DNA of 64,000 bases. It comes from Massospora cicadina (lineage: Eukaryota > Entomophthoromycota > Entomophthoromycetes > Entomophthorales > Entomophthoraceae). Below the pieces are notes generated by a model that saw only the letters and a list, made by a program, of their open reading frames with translations, was not told the origin of the DNA and did no database searches. Location: positions 248,001 through 312,000 of the forward strand of contig JAKSZP010014467.1 of assembly GCA_022478985.1 (NCBI GenBank). Direction: 5' to 3'. Positions within the stretch are counted from its first letter, which is position 1. Every line of letters begins with the position of its first letter. The position numbers and the translations under genes were made by a program. Positions 61,853 to 64,000 of the stretch are shown here, piece after piece.

Positions 61853-63007
61853 TGTTGGATTTTTAACCAAGTGGCATTCTTCACATATCAATGAAATTGG
61901 AGTGATAATTAGTCAAGGATGATTGTCAATTAGTTCTCTAATTTTAATTCATTATTTAGTAATACTAACCCCAAATTTGTGCTCCCCATTCAGTTAGGTT
62001 AAGCTGTCTTGATCTGCTGGATCAAGAAAGCATTGGGGATCATCCACAATAGGGAATTGGTGGGCTTGACAATGGTGACTGAGGCTGAGGACGTTGATTT
62101 AATTAAAAGTATCAATTAAGGTGGCGAATTTTTTAAATTTGATGTTGAGAGTATTGGGAAACAAATTTAAAAGAGTTTTTAGTCAGATTGGACACTGGCG
62201 ACTTATGGTGAGTATAAAAGACATATATTATTAATTAAATAAAGTCAAATCACATTTCAACTTCATTAAAGTATCAGGAATAATCCCCGACAGCATTTTG
62301 GTTAAATTTTACATCAAGAACTTATGCTGAGGACGTCAATGTATTTAATTAATTTGAATTACAACAAATTTGAGGACTTCATAATCAGGACATTCAAGGA
62401 TAATAAAAATTGTCAGTGAGAGTGCTGATGAATGCTAAGCAGTGAGAATCACCAGTGAGTGTTGACAATGCTGGCAATAAATGCCAATGATGTGGAAAGG
62501 CAAGAAATGGCTATTAGTAGTTTTATATCTATAAATAAATGAATGAATATTTCGTTTTCCTACATTTGTTAAGTTTTTAGTCAACAGAGATTAGCTTAGC
62601 TTTTAGAGGTGGGACTCAAAATCCCCTGAGGTTAGGTGTTGATAAAACACCTGGAGTGGTCAGCGCAACCAACTCCCAACCTTGAACTAGATGGAAACCC
62701 ACGGGAACTTGGGCAACTAGCAGCAACAATGATGAACTGGAAGGATTGAAGGAGGAAACCCTGAGTGAGTCAATAGAGGCCGCTGAACCACAATTTTTGG
62801 ACAAGTCTCAAAGAGGACCTCTGAGCCATAATGAGTGGCCAAGCCACATAAGGAGAAGTTGTTGGTCTACTGGGTTGGTGGGTTGCCCAGCAAATTTATA
62901 GGGAAAGGTTGCCAATGAAGGTGAAAGAGCAAGGGCCAGAAGTCTTCATACTGTTTGGTCTGGCACACTAATGGAGTCACCTATTAATGAAAATGAAAAG
63001 TTTAACA
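61853..63007 (+). repeat. Right LTR of the TRIM-like element, three tandem units
   Basis: Unit starts at 62029, 62150 and 62270. Otherwise it is collinear with the left copy to CCTATTAATGAAAATGAAAAG. The short minus-strand frames in both LTRs (61172-61387 and 62616-62804) are alike because the DNA is duplicated; I do not call them genes. Confidence 0.8.
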
Positions 63008-63610
63008 AGCACCTAAACATGTAAATCTTAAAAGGGAGTATCTAATGCTATCAATTGGCCTACCAACGTCTCAATCAGGAGTATACCAATAGTTTTAATC
63101 AACAGTTTTTACCCACAACTTTTAATTTAGTATCTATATGACAAAACTCTAATTAAGCTGATTTTAAAATAATTTTGCACCTTAAATGCAATATTTATCT
63201 GAGACTCTCCCAACTTTGAGAGTATCTTGCTGCCAGCCTGGCCAAAATAATCAAAATTTTATCAGTTTAAGGGCTGAAAAAATGTGGAAAACAAAAAAAT
63301 AATCTGTTGAAAGTTGGGTGTCTAAACCCAGAAGACTATTTACAGGAGAATCCCTAGATGTGTTCAAGACCAGCGCCTAGTCATAAATCAAAAAAAAAAA
63401 AAAGAAAAGTAAGAATATATCTTATCTGATAAAAATTTATTCTCATATAGATTTCTTTTATTGGGTTATATTATCAAAGTTTATTTCTTATTAGGAGTGT
63501 CAACAAGCTGTTAGAAAAGGGATCTAACTTAATACTTTACCTGCATCAGTAGAAGTTCCCACTTATGTAAGGATAGTTTTCCCCAGGAAAACCAGAAGAG
63601 TCGCGTATCT
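63008..63610 (+). repeat. G-family LTR, continuation after the TRIM-like element
   Basis: Begins with a recurrent block (AGCACCTAAACATG...GTATCTAATGCTATCAATTGG) and matches 55146-55730 to its end. Has an A-run at 63392-63404. Confidence 0.6.
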
Positions 63611-63619
63611 TTAGATAAG

Positions 63620-64000
63620 CCTTGTGAGCTTCTAACGGTTAAAATAATGTAAGACACTTGGCAAAATTGAAGATATCAATGCCAATTTTTTCTCAGTTTT
63701 ATGTGAAGAATTCTATTTTCAAAGTGAGCTATCCTTGAATTTAACAAAGGGTACAAAGATGTTAGTTATTATGTTTTAGGAGAGCCTTCTGAAATTGAGA
63801 TTTCAGATTGTTTGAATGCCAAGATTGTAGATGACGACATGGTACCAGATGGAACCTACTTCAGTCAAGTTATGAGATGTATTAGAATTAATTGATACTG
63901 CTATTTATGCCAAACAATCTATTTGCTTACTGATTGAATTTAATTCAACATGTTTACAGCTTACTATTCATTAAGGAACAATACCCTGAAATAGCACAAA
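63620..64000 (+). pseudogene. Element-A-type internal module, cut by the window end
   Basis: GYKDVSYYVLGEPSEIEISD then CLNAKIVDDDMVPDGTYFSQV (about 63749-63872) matches the unknown module of element A at 13530-13650. It is followed by stops. Upstream EEFYFQSELSLNL resembles the region after the LTR fragment at 55131-55740. The element continues past the window. Confidence 0.55.

Larger units (their letters stand above)
60314..63007 (+). mobile_element. Short non-autonomous LTR element (TRIM-like)
   Basis: Two direct copies, 60314-61591 and 61853-63007, begin TGTTGG(G/A)(C/T)TTTTAACCA and end in ACA. They flank only 261 bp that start with a primer-binding site of the element B type. No protein is encoded, so movement would need enzymes of a relative. 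The first LTR is longer by about one tandem-repeat unit. A 5-bp target duplication was not found (ACCAA before, AGCAC after). Confidence 0.72.

Overview
The window is a eukaryotic, transposon-filled stretch. I find no convincing host gene, rRNA or canonical tRNA gene. Almost everything interpretable is a retroelement: LTR retrotransposons of the Ty3/gypsy type (some with a chromodomain at the pol 3' end), two L1-like LINEs and several tRNA-derived SINEs. Large TE-bloated fungal genomes, perhaps basidiomycete, fit this best, but the sequence does not prove the organism. Nearly all coding regions are broken by stops, frameshifts or other insertions.

Layout. 1-5064: AT-rich DNA with two SINEs and an unrecognised degenerate minus-strand polyprotein. 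5065-9727: old plus-strand gypsy remnant F (collagen-like Gag, zinc knuckle, protease split by a SINE with an 18-bp target duplication, RT). 9728-11445: diverged minus-strand LTR and pol 3' end (D). 11446-32662: plus-strand element A (TSD GCAAT). A contains plus-strand element B (16100-29417), which contains minus-strand chromovirus C (20916-27738, TSD GATGG). A also carries a solo LTR of family E in its protease. 32663-34260: remnants. 34261-45450: plus-strand LINE-A, split by minus-strand chromovirus E (35485-41552, TSD CTCAG). 45600-50867: minus-strand LINE-B with a long target duplication. 50890-64000: AT-rich graveyard of G-family LTRs, gag remnants, two SINEs, an E-family solo LTR, and a short TRIM-like element (60314-63007) whose LTRs hold four and three copies of a ~121-bp tandem repeat.

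Two groups of LTR elements can be separated. A, B, G and the TRIM-like element share one primer-binding site (TGGTGCTCACTACAGGGG type), and B ends pol with a GPY/F-like module. C and E (and the related fragment D) lack that primer site, and C and E have a chromodomain and a pol frame that runs through the polypurine tract into the LTR. The C LTR also carries a sense-strand frame that crosses the 5' LTR boundary and encodes about four hydrophobic segments joined to a Gag-like region. The end of this frame is recognisable in the diverged LTR D. This LTR-encoded membrane-Gag frame is the best candidate here for something undescribed.

The second notable result is that the SINE types (different tRNA-like heads) end in the same ~25-bp 3' tail, and the 3' end of LINE-B resembles it. 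That points to a LINE/SINE mobilisation partnership visible inside one window.
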